This document shows positions 1 through 9,832 of a stretch of DNA of 64,000 nucleotides, in pieces. The stretch's first letter is position 1, and each line of letters begins with the position of its first letter. The translations under genes were made by a program, and so were the position numbers. The notes under the pieces were generated by a model. It ran no database searches. It was not told the origin of the DNA and worked only from the letters and a program-made list of their open reading frames with translations. Source of the stretch: Arthrinium phaeospermum (Eukaryota > Ascomycota > Sordariomycetes > Amphisphaeriales > Apiosporaceae); contig QYRS01000003.1 of NCBI GenBank assembly GCA_006503535.1, positions 4,712,001 through 4,776,000 on the forward strand, given 5' to 3'.

Positions 1-691
1 GCTCCTGCTCCCAGGGCTGGAATCCCACCATGGGAAGGAGCGAGTGCCCAGCTCCCCGATCAAAGTCGGCCGTCCGGCAGATATTGGACGTGACGACGCC
101 GTGCCACCCGTGACACTGCGGCCTGTCCGCCTTGACGTAGTCGGGCCCCAGCAGCTCGTGGAACTCGAGCGCGAAACCGTCCCGGGCGCAGGCGTCGTGG
201 AGCTTGCCCTGGAACACCCACCACGCGTTGACGTCGCGCGGCAGCACCCAGAGCCAGCGCCGCCTTCCCTCCTCGCCCAGGCCGTCCTCGACCAGTCGAC
301 GACGCTGGTCGAAGGTGAGCCGGAGAGGCTTCTCGTCGTTCCGGACTTTGCGCTGGACCCAGCTGTCGCCGTGCGCCATGACGAGGACGGCGACGGCATT
401 GAAACCATCCGGGTCGCGGCTGTGGCGGTAGGCGTGGTCCAGCAGGGCGGCGTGGCCGAGGTGCGGCGGGTGGAAGCTGCCGATGTAGTAGATGATGCGG
501 TTCTGGCGGTCGCGCCGCAGCGTCGGCGGCGGCGGCAGTGTTGTTTCTTCCCCTGCTGATCCCGTTGCTTCGGTGGTGAATGGTTGGATGGAGGGATCTT
601 TGGTCCAGGCCTTGCGGATGTAGTCCTCCAGCTTCGCCGTCTCGGGCGGGGAGCCGGCCGGCATTATCTTGTCCAGATACTTTTTGAACAT
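1..691 (-). CDS. Cytidylyltransferase-like (NMN adenylyltransferase superfamily) protein, partial
   Basis: The reverse strand is open from an ATG at 691 to the left edge (230 codons, no stop), so only the N-terminal part is seen. Residues 68-80 read as a beta strand followed by HPPHLGH (74-80), the HxGH nucleotide-binding signature of the nucleotidyltransferase alpha/beta phosphodiesterase superfamily (nicotinamide-nucleotide and pantetheine-phosphate adenylyltransferases, cytidylyltransferases). The next stretch has the alternating hydrophobic strands of that fold. Such enzymes transfer AMP or CMP from a nucleoside triphosphate; the substrate cannot be fixed because the C-terminal ISSTxxR-type motif lies beyond the edge. 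The first 60 residues are a low-complexity extension. GC-rich third positions match the mannitol dehydrogenase gene, suggesting a conserved core gene. Confidence is high for the superfamily, low for the exact activity. Confidence 0.8.
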   Translation of the reverse strand, partial: MFKKYLDKIMPAGSPPETAKLEDYIRKAWTKDPSIQPFTTEATGSAGEETTLPPPPTLRRDRQNRIIYYIGSFHPPHLGHAALLDHAYRHSRDPDGFNAVAVLVMAHGDSWVQRKVRNDEKPLRLTFDQRRRLVEDGLGEEGRRRWLWVLPRDVNAWWVFQGKLHDACARDGFALEFHELLGPDYVKADRPQCHGWHGVVTSNICRTADFDRGAGHSLLPMVGFQPWEQE

Positions 692-1089
692 ACTGAAATC
701 ACAGCGGAAATGGATCTTCAGAGCCCGCGGGTTTGGCTCAATTGTCTTTGGTCACGTCTTCTGGTTTTGTGCAAATGAGAATACCAAACACCAAAAGTCC
801 GGAACCAGTTGTTCTTCTGTAATCCTCAATCATCTCCAAGTAGTGTAGTTTTGCATCAATGGATGCCTGGCTCCTCGGCGCGCTAGCTAGAGTTGCCTCA
901 GCGAGATGCCATTCCGGCTGCTGCCTTGGGAGGTCCCCCCCCCCAAAACTCGGGATTACGTAATGTCTGTGCCTCCGGGCCAGACGCATTGGAGTCCACC
1001 TGAGAGCTGAACAAGAAGGAACCGATATGTATCAATTGGAAGGGATATTTTCGTTACTGAGAGGAGAGGGAGATATTGTAGCTTGGGTC
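692..1089. other. Intergenic, no gene seen
   Basis: Short spacer with a C-run near 936-945. It would hold the promoter of the leftward partial gene. No convincing reading frame. Confidence 0.5.
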
Positions 1090-1836
1090 TTATGAGTTCC
1101 AGGCCCGGCTGTCGCGGAGCCTTTTGCCGTGGGAGCCATCAGCAAAGTCCGCCACGACAAGACTTTCGATGAACCATACATGTGACGGAACCATCTTGTA
1201 AAACGCCGGTAGACTGCCCAGAATCCTCGCCAGGGTATAAACAGCTGTTTTTATAGAAGAATATACTTGTGAGCGTTTCAATTGGGGCTGCCTGCCGTCG
1301 CTAGGCCGTTGGCGGCATCTGCAACGAATTCCAGTCACGGTTGCACGTGGGCAATCCCCCGCCGTGCGACTGGCAGGACCTGTTATCCGAACTTCAATAC
1401 GCAACTTGGCAGATAGTAGGCTTTCGGCCGAAATTACAAAAAGTTGGATATAGTTGCTTCTTAATCGACTTACTTTGAACTGCATTGAAGATTGCTTTTT
1501 TGGCGCGGACGAAACTGCTGGCTGGGAGACCTGTATGGCCTCAAGCTTCAAAGTTCTGGTGTTGATGTGCCTGGCGCCACCTTCTGTTGAAAACGCTACC
1601 CCCACGGTTTCCGAATAGCGGCAGGGAAGCTTCACCCCTGAATTGCGAAGTGCGTTCTGCAATTCAGGATTGGCGTCATTATTGAGCGTAGTGTTAGAAA
1701 TGTCCAGATTGTGAGAGTTCGGCCGCAACAGACAGGAAGTGGTAATGCCAATTGGGTTTTCAACACGTAGTGCGGGCGTGGGGGTATTCTGAATTTGAAT
1801 CAGGGGCCACTCCGGAGAGCTTACGTCCGAGGCCAT
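1090..1836 (-). CDS. Doubtful hypothetical protein (248 aa)
   Basis: An uninterrupted frame of 248 codons in roughly 50% GC sequence. The product has no recognised domain, no signal peptide and no clear membrane segment. The first 130 residues have ordinary composition; the rest is Arg/Ser-rich and looks less like a folded protein. It may be one exon of a larger decayed gene or chance. No homologue inside the window was noticed. Confidence 0.25.
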   Translation of the reverse strand: MASDVSSPEWPLIQIQNTPTPALRVENPIGITTSCLLRPNSHNLDISNTTLNNDANPELQNALRNSGVKLPCRYSETVGVAFSTEGGARHINTRTLKLEAIQVSQPAVSSAPKKQSSMQFKVSRLRSNYIQLFVISAESLLSAKLRIEVRITGPASRTAGDCPRATVTGIRCRCRQRPSDGRQPQLKRSQVYSSIKTAVYTLARILGSLPAFYKMVPSHVWFIESLVVADFADGSHGKRLRDSRAWNS

Positions 1837-3600
1837 GTATGTTCTTCACAAACGTTGAATCAAATCCATTACTGGTCTCCTGGTAGGTACGTCAGAGCCA
1901 TGTTCTTTCTGCCTGTTTATTCCGCATTCCGGTGGATGCGCCATGATGTAAATATCGAGATCAAGCAGAGGCGAAAAGCTCCGGCAAAGTCAAGCAACAA
2001 CCAGATAGCAGTATTGCCAAGAGGCCTGCCTGCCTGTCTACGTGGTACATGCACATTTTCGAAATCGTTGCAGCAAAAGTCAGATCCTGACCTTGGATAG
2101 CGATCATTTGCCATGCCACCCTTTTATTTGATTATGCTTCTGATCGAGGTCTGTTGATGACCGTTCCAATGTCGCAGAATCCCCCGAGCCGCAGCCTAAG
2201 ATTGTCGCAGGGCGAAGTAGTCTTGAGGCTTGGCCGTCATTCTGCTGGTCATTCTGCCCCTCCAAGCAGAAGCTCTGAGGAGCTCAATTGGCTTGTTGGC
2301 ATCTGAAACCTGCGACCGGCGTGTGGCCATCGGAGATAAGAGTGGGATGAACGCATGGTCCCTTGCTTATCGGTCACTGCGGGGTTGGTCAATTGAGCTT
2401 GAGCCGCACCTTGACGTCGCCATGAGCAAATGCTCGACCCCATCCGAGACCCAGTTCTCGCTCATCGTGGAATCGCATCGTCGGGTCGTGGAAGCGAAAG
2501 CATTCGAAGGCGATCGCCCTCTACTCAGGGTCGATACAGTGGAAACGCGGGCGCCAATCTGACGTAATTTGCGGCGAGCAGGGCTGAACTACCAGCAAGT
2601 CCGACCGACGAAAGAGGTGAGGGAGCTGCGACCGGGAGAACCTTATGAGGCGCCTCTCTCAACCGACAGGTGTACTTCTGCCCCAAACCAGTACCCCGAA
2701 CGTCCTTCTGTTCCCGAAAAGGGTGGAGGAGACCCCAGTGTAATCAAAGAGAATTCCTCGCTGCCTTTTTATTGAACCTTTGCGACAAAGGTCGAGGTTA
2801 GATAGAGGGCAAGGCAGGGTCAAGGTGACGGTGCTAAATGACGCAAGCCTCCAAAATCAGTCACACTAGCAAAAATGTGATCCGGGCGGACCGGACAGGG
2901 CGGTTGATGGTGCTGTGGGGGGCTCAGCGCATCCAGGTTAGCCTGGCCGGTAGTGCTGGGAGTCCTGAGAAGCAGCCAAGAAGCCTGAGGCCCGGAGCAG
3001 AAGCCTGGGCAGAAGCCTGAGTGCAGGCTGACTGGCCTCGCTGGTCTGGACTGGCTGGGCAATCCTGGCCCAGATGTTTGCTCGAGTCAGGGGTCCAAGG
3101 GGCTGGAGCCTTCCGCGAACCGGACGCAGTCGCTTGTCGTCCACTCCAGTTTATGTGTCCAATCCGACGCTGCAAACCGCCAGAGCGACTGACCATCGCC
3201 AGACTTTTCCAATGGGCGAATGCATGCAGCTGCAGTTTTGGGAAGTCGACGAGATAATCTCATATTCCCGGCGCCAGGAGTCGATTCTAGGCCCCCGAGA
3301 AGACGGCAGGCGGGCGCGTACACCGATAGACGGGGTCGCATTCGGCATCCGGATTCTGTCCCGCCCTGCACACTGCTCTTTGTCCACCCCCACCATCCAG
3401 CCGTTCACTGTCCTCTCTCTCTGCCCACGAACAAAGAGTCTGCCCGCCATCAACGGCAACCAAAGTCCCCTACCAAGTTAGCTCTCCCGAATATGGTCTG
3501 TCGTCACTCGATAACCCACCCGAGAACCCTCGAGAGATGCCATCCACATTTATGACAAGTGTCTCCAACGCCCCGTCCAGGCGCTACACGTATCGCATAA
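1837..3600. other. Intergenic, about 1.8 kb, no gene supported
   Basis: Many short overlapping frames on both strands, none longer than about 135 codons and none with recognisable protein character. The segment around 2930-3060 is a G/C-rich stretch of CCTGG/GGCTGG-type short repeats, giving open frames on both strands by composition. Probably the distal upstream region of the mannitol dehydrogenase gene. Confidence 0.5.
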
Positions 3601-3730
3601 GGTGGAGCCGCCGTCATCCACCGCTCTTTGCCACAAGCCCTGGCCCCGGTTCCCAGCAGGAAAATCCTACCCAGCTGCCCTGCTAGATAAGAAGAGGGCG
3701 CAGGACGTCAGCTCCGGGAGGTGTCGCGGT

Positions 3731-3879
3731 CTTTGTTTCATTTATTCATTCTTCTGTCTGTCTGTCTGTCTACCTCTTAGTCCTGCGTCTTCACCACTAT
3801 CTTCCTCTATTCCTTATACCCCTCACCCCGACTATTCTACCCAACACAGACACCTAGGACGTATTCGAACAATCACACC
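3731..3879 (+). promoter_or_regulatory. Pyrimidine-rich leader of mannitol 2-dehydrogenase
   Basis: A C/T-rich run with four TCTG units near 3752-3768 followed by CT tracts and an A/C-rich CACACC directly before ATG 3880. Pyrimidine tracts just upstream of the start are common in highly expressed fungal genes. No clear TATA box was found. Confidence 0.5.
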
Positions 3880-5412
3880 ATGCCTCACAGCCTCTCGCCC
3901 GCCGCGCTGCGACTCAGCAACAAGAACCTGCCCGAGATCTGCTCGCGCAACACGGACGTCGAGGCGTGCAGCTACTCGCGCGACGACCTCAAGCACGGCA
4001 TCGTCCACGTCGGCATCGGCGGCTTCCACCGGGCGCACCTGGGCGTCTACGTCGACCGGCTCCTGTCGCAGTTCGAGCTCAAGGACTGGGCGATATGCGG
4101 CGTCGGCATCACCAAGTGGGACGCCCCCATGCGCGACGCCCTCAAGCCCCAGGACTACCTCTACACCATCATTGAGCGCTCCGAGCAGGGCAGCGTGCCC
4201 AAGGTCAACGGCCCGCTGACCGACTTCCTGCTGGCCGAGGACGACGCCGAGGCCGTCGTCGCCAAGATGGCCGACCCCCAAACCCACATCGTCTCCATGA
4301 CCATCACCGAGAGCGGCTACTTCTACAACGAGAACACCCACCAGCTCGAGGCCCACCGCCCCGAGATCGTCGCCGACCTCAAGGGCGACGGGCCCCCGCG
4401 CACCATCTTCGGCTTCCTCTTCGCGGCGCAGGCGCGGCGACACGCGGCCGGCCTCAAGCCGTTTACGGTTATGTCGTGCGACAACATGCAGGCCAACGGC
4501 ACCATCACGCGCGCCATGCTGCTGTCCTTTGCCAAGCTCAAGGACCCGGCCATCCACGCCTGGCTCGAGAAGGAGGGCGCCTTCCCCAACAGCATGGTCG
4601 ACCGCATCACGCCCCGCACCGTCGAGGAGCACAAGACGTTCCTGGCCGACACGTTCGGCATCCAGGACGCCTGGCCCGTCGTGACGGAGCCCTTCATGCA
4701 GTGGGTGCTCGAGGACCAGTTCAGCGACGGCCGCCCGCCCTTCGACAAGGTGGGCGTCCAGGTGGTCAAGACGCTGCACGAGGTCGAGCAGTTCGAGATG
4801 CACAAGCTGCGCCTGCTCAACGCCTCGCACTCGGCCCTGGCCTACCTGGCCTACCTGGCCAACTTCGAGTACGTGCACGACGTCATCGCCGACCCCGTCT
4901 TCAACTCGTACATCATCAACATGATGGAGAAGGAGGTGCGGCCGCTGCTGCCCGAGATCGAGGGCGTCGACATCAACCAGTACTGCAAGACGCTGCTCGC
5001 CCGCTTCGGCAACCCCATCCTCAAGGACGAGGTCACCCGCCTCTGCCTCGGCGGCTCCGGCAAGTTTCCCCAGTTCATCATGCCCTCCATCGCCGAGCAG
5101 ATCCGCCGCCTGCCCGACAACCCCGCCGACGGCGCCCCCCTGCGCCGCCTCACCCTCGCCGTCGCCGGCTGGTTCCGCTTCTCCAGCGCCGTCGACGAGG
5201 CCGGCAACCCCATCAAGGTCGACGACCCCATGGCCGCCGAGCTGAAAGAAAAGGCCCTCGAGGGCGGCCACGGGCCCCACGGCCTGCTCGGCATCAAGAT
5301 GTTGTTTGGCGACGACCTGCGCGACGACGAGCGCTTCGTCCGCGAGCTCACCGACGCCATGGAGAGCTTGTACACCGTCGGCGCCCGCAAGACGCTCGAG
5401 AACTACGTGTAA
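3880..5412 (+). CDS. Mannitol 2-dehydrogenase (polyol-specific long-chain dehydrogenase)
   Basis: Intact single-exon gene of 510 aa, the usual length for the family. It interconverts D-mannitol and D-fructose with NAD(P), in the fungal mannitol cycle and in use of mannitol as carbon source; cytosolic. The N-terminal Rossmann domain carries GIGGFHRAH at residues 45-53. The C-terminal domain has the catalytic KxxxxNxxH signature (K309, N314, H317), the residues that polarise and deprotonate the substrate hydroxyl in this family. The start is preceded by CACACC and the N-terminus MPHSLSPAAL fits fungal orthologues. The sequence is strongly GC3-biased, which makes long spurious antisense frames. 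It is the best-conserved gene in the window and marks the left part as core genome. Confidence 0.95.
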   Translation: MPHSLSPAALRLSNKNLPEICSRNTDVEACSYSRDDLKHGIVHVGIGGFHRAHLGVYVDRLLSQFELKDWAICGVGITKWDAPMRDALKPQDYLYTIIERSEQGSVPKVNGPLTDFLLAEDDAEAVVAKMADPQTHIVSMTITESGYFYNENTHQLEAHRPEIVADLKGDGPPRTIFGFLFAAQARRHAAGLKPFTVMSCDNMQANGTITRAMLLSFAKLKDPAIHAWLEKEGAFPNSMVDRITPRTVEEHKTFLADTFGIQDAWPVVTEPFMQWVLEDQFSDGRPPFDKVGVQVVKTLHEVEQFEMHKLRLLNASHSALAYLAYLANFEYVHDVIADPVFNSYIINMMEKEVRPLLPEIEGVDINQYCKTLLARFGNPILKDEVTRLCLGGSGKFPQFIMPSIAEQIRRLPDNPADGAPLRRLTLAVAGWFRFSSAVDEAGNPIKVDDPMAAELKEKALEGGHGPHGLLGIKMLFGDDLRDDERFVRELTDAMESLYTVGARKTLENYV

Positions 5413-5969
5413 GCGGGGCATCACCTTGAAGAAAGACATGGACGATGCGGGTTGTGTAACGAATGATGATACCAAAGGCAGCTGGCCTATATAATGAGCG
5501 CGTTTGACGATGGGCGAGATTGCTTGATTTTTTGAGAGAAAAAGTTCCGGAGTTTTGGGCGGTTTGTTCGCAATGACACTACCACATATTTAGAGAATAC
5601 TTTATGTACGGGCTTCGGTTGCTCATAGATATAGATACGACATAATGATAGGACCGCGGCGCTACGGCTCGCGAGCATCAAACTCACCTACATCTTCCTT
5701 TGTTTCCCGTGATTGTATAGAAACAGTAGGGTTCAATTGCTTCGAGGCTAGATGATGCCCAGAAAGGCCAAATCAGCGCCCAGGGCAGCTTGTCTAATTA
5801 GGTACTATGTAGTATTATAAGTCTTGTATGAAGACACGGATAGAAGCCATAAGCATATCTGAATCACGGCCAGGATCTCAAGCGTGCAAGTGCCATGTTC
5901 GACGTTCCCTTCCAGCCGGCTCGATTGCAGATCCCTAGCCAACGCCAGAGCAGACTTGGGAAAGGGTGA
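5413..5969. other. Intergenic 3' region
   Basis: A/T-richer 3' flank of the mannitol dehydrogenase gene and of the leftward gene ending at 5970. No gene recognised. Confidence 0.5.
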
Positions 5970-7121
5970 TCACGACTCCGGTGCGTCATCCCCACCTGCC
6001 GGACGAGATCCATGTTGGGATTTCAGAAGGCGGTTAAAGTGTGACTGGGTAGCCGCGGTCGTGTCCTCCGCGTGACGGACGGGACCTTGGCCGGGAACAG
6101 GTCTCTGTTGAGGTCGTGATGCTGAGGCATTCCGCGAGGCCGGAGCTCCGGAGAGGTTGATGGCCGGTGCGGATCTGGCGACGCCACCAGCGGCAGGACC
6201 TTGTTGCGCACGGGCTGAAGGGGTGCCAGATGACGGACCAGCCGTGTCACCCCGTGTGGGGAGAGAGGTTGTTGGAGTAGCGGGCATCGCAAAACATGCA
6301 GGAGCATGGACTTGAGTCGAAGTCATTGCAGCAGTGGACGCAGCGGTGGAAACAGAGGCATCAGATGAGGCTCTTCGTGTAGCGAAAGGGACAGATGGAG
6401 CGGGACCATGGGATGGAGACGCTACAGCACCGGCTGCGACGATTGGAGCCGGTGGATTGGCAGTAGCCGACGTAGCTGCCGCAAAAGGGGCATCGGCTGT
6501 GCCTCGTCGTCTGGTGAAGGGTGCAGTCGGAGTAGCAGGCATAGAAGCGGCTGCAGGAGCTGCGAAGACAGGAGATGGAGGAATTGCAGGAGCGGGCGTA
6601 GGTTTGACTGTAGGGGGGAACGTCTGGCCGTATATGAACGTGTCGATCTTCATATGGAGATGGTTGAGGCGGCCGTTGATGCTGGCGGCCATGTCCTGAG
6701 AATGCCGGATCTGCCCGATCGCTTGGTTGAGGATGGCATTCTGCTGGGCCAGCTCCGCCTCCAGTCCAGCCTTGATACCGTCCAGTTTGGCGTCGAGGGC
6801 CTCGATGCGTTTGTCAAAGACGACAACCAAGGTGTGGTTGGCTGTCATGATGTCGGATTCCATGGCGGCTTTCTGGTCGACCAGCTCTGACTTGACGGCA
6901 CTGATCTTGGTATCGGTGTTTGCTTTGAGCTGGCCAAGCCCTTTCGTGATGGTCTCGATGAACTTTGTCGTCTTTTCCTGGTTGTCAACCAGTTTGACCA
7001 TGTCGACACTGAACCTTGCGAGGGAGATGTCGACGTTTTGCGGACCCGAGGAGTTTCCATCAGCTTCAGGCTGGTCTTGCGCGCCCCTCTGATGGGCTCC
7101 TTGCTCGGGTGGTTGTGACAT
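5970..7121 (-). CDS. Orphan coiled-coil protein with Pro/Ala-rich tail (383 aa)
   Basis: No known domain recognised. From the ATG at 7121, residues about 30-160 are a helical, heptad-like region rich in Leu, Val, Lys and Glu, predicted coiled coil; residues about 180-383 are low-complexity Ala/Pro/Ser/Thr with repeated PATPT and TRR(R/A) patterns, likely disordered. The frame is open further to an ATG at 7196, but a TATA motif sits directly beside that ATG (7198-7204), so the start at 7121, some 77 nt downstream of the TATA, is preferred. A decayed relative lies at about 41.97-42.66 kb on the same strand. Probably a lineage-specific intracellular protein; function unknown. Confidence 0.6.
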   Translation of the reverse strand: MSQPPEQGAHQRGAQDQPEADGNSSGPQNVDISLARFSVDMVKLVDNQEKTTKFIETITKGLGQLKANTDTKISAVKSELVDQKAAMESDIMTANHTLVVVFDKRIEALDAKLDGIKAGLEAELAQQNAILNQAIGQIRHSQDMAASINGRLNHLHMKIDTFIYGQTFPPTVKPTPAPAIPPSPVFAAPAAASMPATPTAPFTRRRGTADAPFAAATSATANPPAPIVAAGAVASPSHGPAPSVPFATRRASSDASVSTAASTAAMTSTQVHAPACFAMPATPTTSLPTRGDTAGPSSGTPSARAQQGPAAGGVARSAPAINLSGAPASRNASASRPQQRPVPGQGPVRHAEDTTAATQSHFNRLLKSQHGSRPAGGDDAPES

Positions 7122-7197
7122 TCTGATGACGCTTGGTAATGGGCAATGAATGCTCTGGGAACGATACAGTCTGGGAATGGACATAGCTCCAGTCATG

Positions 7198-7204
7198 TTT
7201 ATAT
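7198..7204 (-). promoter_or_regulatory. TATA box for the coiled-coil gene ending at 5970
   Basis: TATAAAC on the reverse strand, 77 nt ahead of ATG 7121. Its position argues against the upstream ATG at 7196. Confidence 0.5.
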
Positions 7205-7653
7205 CCGAGCCCGGTTCTTTGTTACAGGACGCGATGCTGAAGCACCAATCAGAAGACTTGAAGCTGTTTGATGTACTTGAGGAGCAGCAGTGTGGGGTAG
7301 GCAGCTATCGATGACCATAGCTCTGTAGTTCATAATACAGTGCTATCAGCTTCTTCTCATTCGCTAATGGCCTCTAGGTACCTAAATCTGTCTTAGAAAC
7401 AGACATGCCTACGCTCTTCTCCCAATGCAATGTCTCATCCCCGACGCAGTAACTTTGATACCTAAACGGATCTGTGCCTTGACTACCCAGGTGTCTTTGT
7501 AGCCGACACGAAATTTCGACCGCGCAGGCAAAGAATCCTTGGTTGGGTCACAGTTGGGAAACTGACATCGAAACCATTCTATTATCGTCCGGGTTTGCTG
7601 GCGGTTTCTATGGCGTTCATAGGTCACCTGTCGGTTCTTGGGAGTTAGCAGAC
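7205..7653. other. Spacer with a possible extra exon
   Basis: The reverse strand holds a 72-codon frame at 7409-7627 with a Cys-containing stretch (WFRCQFPNC). Just upstream lies a good branch site (GCTAAC) and CCGACAG acceptor, and AAAG/GTACGA could serve as a donor within the end of the neighbouring gene. Phases do not join cleanly into the 72-codon frame, so a spliced exon is not claimed. Confidence 0.3.
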
Positions 7654-8514
7654 TTAAAGAGTGCCTGTCAAATATGAAGCAATCGTACCTTTCGACGAGG
7701 CCCCGGGCACTGCTATCTCATCAGAGATCTTGGCGTCCGAGCCCATCGGACGAACATAGTTCACCAAATTGTCGGCGAGGACTTTGCCTGCATCCTCGGG
7801 AGTGAGAAGCGACTTGAGAGCCCCCATAATAGCCCTGACTCTATTTTCGCCCTCTACTGAAACCCGACCCTCAGCGTACTCTGGCGCCGCCGATGGGCGA
7901 GGATCAGTAACTTGCTGCGACGACGAGGAGGGTCGGCCCCGTACATAGTCCGAGGCAACACCAGCGGCACTCGGCGCGCCATTGCATTGGGCTTGGAGAA
8001 AAGGGCGATCTCGTCCGAACCAGGGTTCCAGCCTGCTGAGGTCGAGGTCAGGCGGCAAAGGAAGGCCAACGAGACCTCGGCGCTCGGCGGCGGTGAGAGG
8101 GCGCGCGAAGTTCCGCGTAGCCACGTGGAAAGCGATTTCCAGGCTTTTCGCTCCGGCCATCCATGCGTTTGCGTGGCGAAAGCACAAATCAGCCTTTTCG
8201 GCAACGACTCGAAACCGGTGCAGACTGCCGGCGTTGTCGATGTCGACTCCATAGCGCGCAATCTCGTCGGCGTGTCTCGTCACATTCTTAATCATGTAGG
8301 TGAGGTTGAAGCTGTAGGGCTTGCCATCGAAGAGGAATGTGAAGTCGAAATGGTTGTAGAATCCATCCTCGCCTGCGAGCGGCAGGATCTTGATGGACAT
8401 GTCTTCATTGGCGTGCCTCAATAGATGCTGAAGAGTGCCAAAGTCTGGTTCGTCTCGGCATTCTTGGAGAAGTCGAGAAAGTTCGGGATTGAGCCGGATC
8501 ACGGATGATGCCAT
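7654..8514 (-). CDS. Hypothetical protein (286 aa)
   Basis: Not recognised. The N-terminal about 170 residues look like a compact globular domain of mixed helices and strands, with aromatic-rich segments around DGFYNHFDFTFLFDG and a Trp/Phe-rich end; a Ser/Pro-rich linker follows, then a short helical C-terminus. The chosen ATG (8514) gives MASSVIRL and skips 49 low-complexity upstream codons that lie in the likely leader. The 3' end is uncertain: a donor-like AAAG/GTACGA followed by GCTAAC and CCGACAG could replace the last few residues with an alternative short ending. No membrane segment or signal peptide. It lies in a run of lineage-specific genes. Confidence 0.6.
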   Translation of the reverse strand: MASSVIRLNPELSRLLQECRDEPDFGTLQHLLRHANEDMSIKILPLAGEDGFYNHFDFTFLFDGKPYSFNLTYMIKNVTRHADEIARYGVDIDNAGSLHRFRVVAEKADLCFRHANAWMAGAKSLEIAFHVATRNFARPLTAAERRGLVGLPLPPDLDLSRLEPWFGRDRPFLQAQCNGAPSAAGVASDYVRGRPSSSSQQVTDPRPSAAPEYAEGRVSVEGENRVRAIMGALKSLLTPEDAGKVLADNLVNYVRPMGSDAKISDEIAVPGASSKGTIASYLTGTL

Positions 8515-8858
8515 TTCGGATGGGTGCTGGGACTTCCCGAGGCTTGCATTTGTCAGAATGCGGCTTGATAGTGTACGGGATGGGTACCTACTTACTAGTC
8601 GATCGTGAGGCAGTTGGGGGGGAGCGAAACCAAGATGATGAACTTGTGGCTGTCGATCCAAAGATGAAGCTGTCAGGAATCAACCAGCAGCCACTTAGGT
8701 GCTTGAGGAGTCATTATCTTGACAACGACGTTGAATACAGCGGCGCAACGCAGACAATTCAATTTTTGCAAGCCACAGGCCCCCACACGCTCCCCAGTGG
8801 CCGGCTGCATTCAATGCACCCTTGTTGTGCACACAAAAGCACTTGGAGGTTTCCATGC

Positions 8859-8865
8859 TATAAAA
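8859..8865 (+). promoter_or_regulatory. TATA box for the 9025-9561 gene
   Basis: TATAAAA, 160 nt upstream of ATG 9025, followed by a C/T-rich leader. It makes transcription from the upstream part of the open frame (from 8719) unlikely. Confidence 0.5.
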
Positions 8866-9024
8866 CCACCGGTCTCCCTCCCACTATCACTCTGCCCTTC
8901 CTCCATTCTACACCTTTCCTTCTCCGCTCATCAGCATCTACATAAGCCGGATCAAACGTCCGAACCCCAACTGAAAGCCCGACCCCCATTCCCTTCAAGC
9001 CAGCCCTCTTCAGTTTTCGCCAAC

Positions 9025-9561
9025 ATGCCGAAGAAACCCACCCCACCCAGCAGCAACCCCGTCGTGGGCGACATGGAACGCCTTCTCGTCCCGATCGGCC
9101 AAGATGTGAGGGACCTCAGAGGCCGGATGAGTGGCTTGGAAAAGTCACAGCAGAGCACCATTGCCGATGTTAATAAAGGACATGACTGCATCACGAAGCT
9201 CCATGAGATGGTCCAAGCCGAGCGCCACTCCAACGCCGAGCTCGATCTCGGCTTTGAGAACCTAAGAGCCGAGTGGGATGCCGAGAGGGCCCGGAACCAA
9301 CGCGCACTCGAGGACGCGCAGAACGAGATAGCAGCATTCCGGGCCACGGCAGCCGAAAACGAGTCGCGCCAGGCAAGGATGGAAGCAGAACTCGCAGCCA
9401 TTGCAAAAGACCGACAGGCAGATCCGTACCGACAGCTGGCTGTCATAATGGCATGCCAAAGAGCGAGCAAGGAACAGTGGGATCGTGTGTTTCAAGGCCT
9501 GACAGGGAAACAGCTCAGTGACGCGCAGTGGAGTCAGCTGTTCCCAGGTGGAAGTGCATAA
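9025..9561 (+). CDS. Small coiled-coil orphan protein (178 aa)
   Basis: The frame is open from further upstream, but ATG 9025 follows the TATA box and a pyrimidine leader and starts MPKKPTPP, so it is taken as the start. Residues about 20-135 are strongly charged and heptad-like (repeated Leu/Ile with Glu/Arg/Lys, including an Ala/Glu/Arg-rich run), predicted coiled coil. The last 40 residues form a small helical tail with two Trp. No family recognised. Possibly an oligomerisation or scaffold protein; this is inference from composition. Confidence 0.6.
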   Translation: MPKKPTPPSSNPVVGDMERLLVPIGQDVRDLRGRMSGLEKSQQSTIADVNKGHDCITKLHEMVQAERHSNAELDLGFENLRAEWDAERARNQRALEDAQNEIAAFRATAAENESRQARMEAELAAIAKDRQADPYRQLAVIMACQRASKEQWDRVFQGLTGKQLSDAQWSQLFPGGSA

Positions 9562-9832
9562 GGGCATAGCAGCACGGCGGAGGAGACTGAATATGATACC
9601 TCAGGGGGACGACACATTGCGGATAGCTACAGCTCAATAAACATCACGTCGTAGGCATGGTTGTCTAGCAACCCCCAAATACATTCACCGGTCTGGGCAC
9701 TTCGCCTCTCATTCCGAATATCCAGTTCTACCCTAGTGCACTGATTGATGAAGTGATGCCCTTCAATACGGGGAGCCCAACGCTGAAACCACAGCTCCCC
9801 ATCATGAGCCACCTTTCCCCTCGATGGCGAGT
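9562..9832. other. Spacer between convergent genes
   Basis: Short spacer between genes reading toward each other; would contain both 3' ends. Nothing else recognised. Confidence 0.5.

Noticed and set aside
2230..2562. 110-codon frame
   Set aside because: No proper ATG context or domain; length is within chance for this composition.
4476..5429. 317-codon Arg/Pro/His-rich frame on the + strand inside the mannitol dehydrogenase gene
   Set aside because: Out-of-frame shadow of the real gene with implausible composition.
3832..5475. 547-codon antisense frame across the mannitol dehydrogenase gene
   Set aside because: Its Val/Leu/Gly/Asp-rich product is the mirror of strong GC3 bias in the sense gene; no family features.
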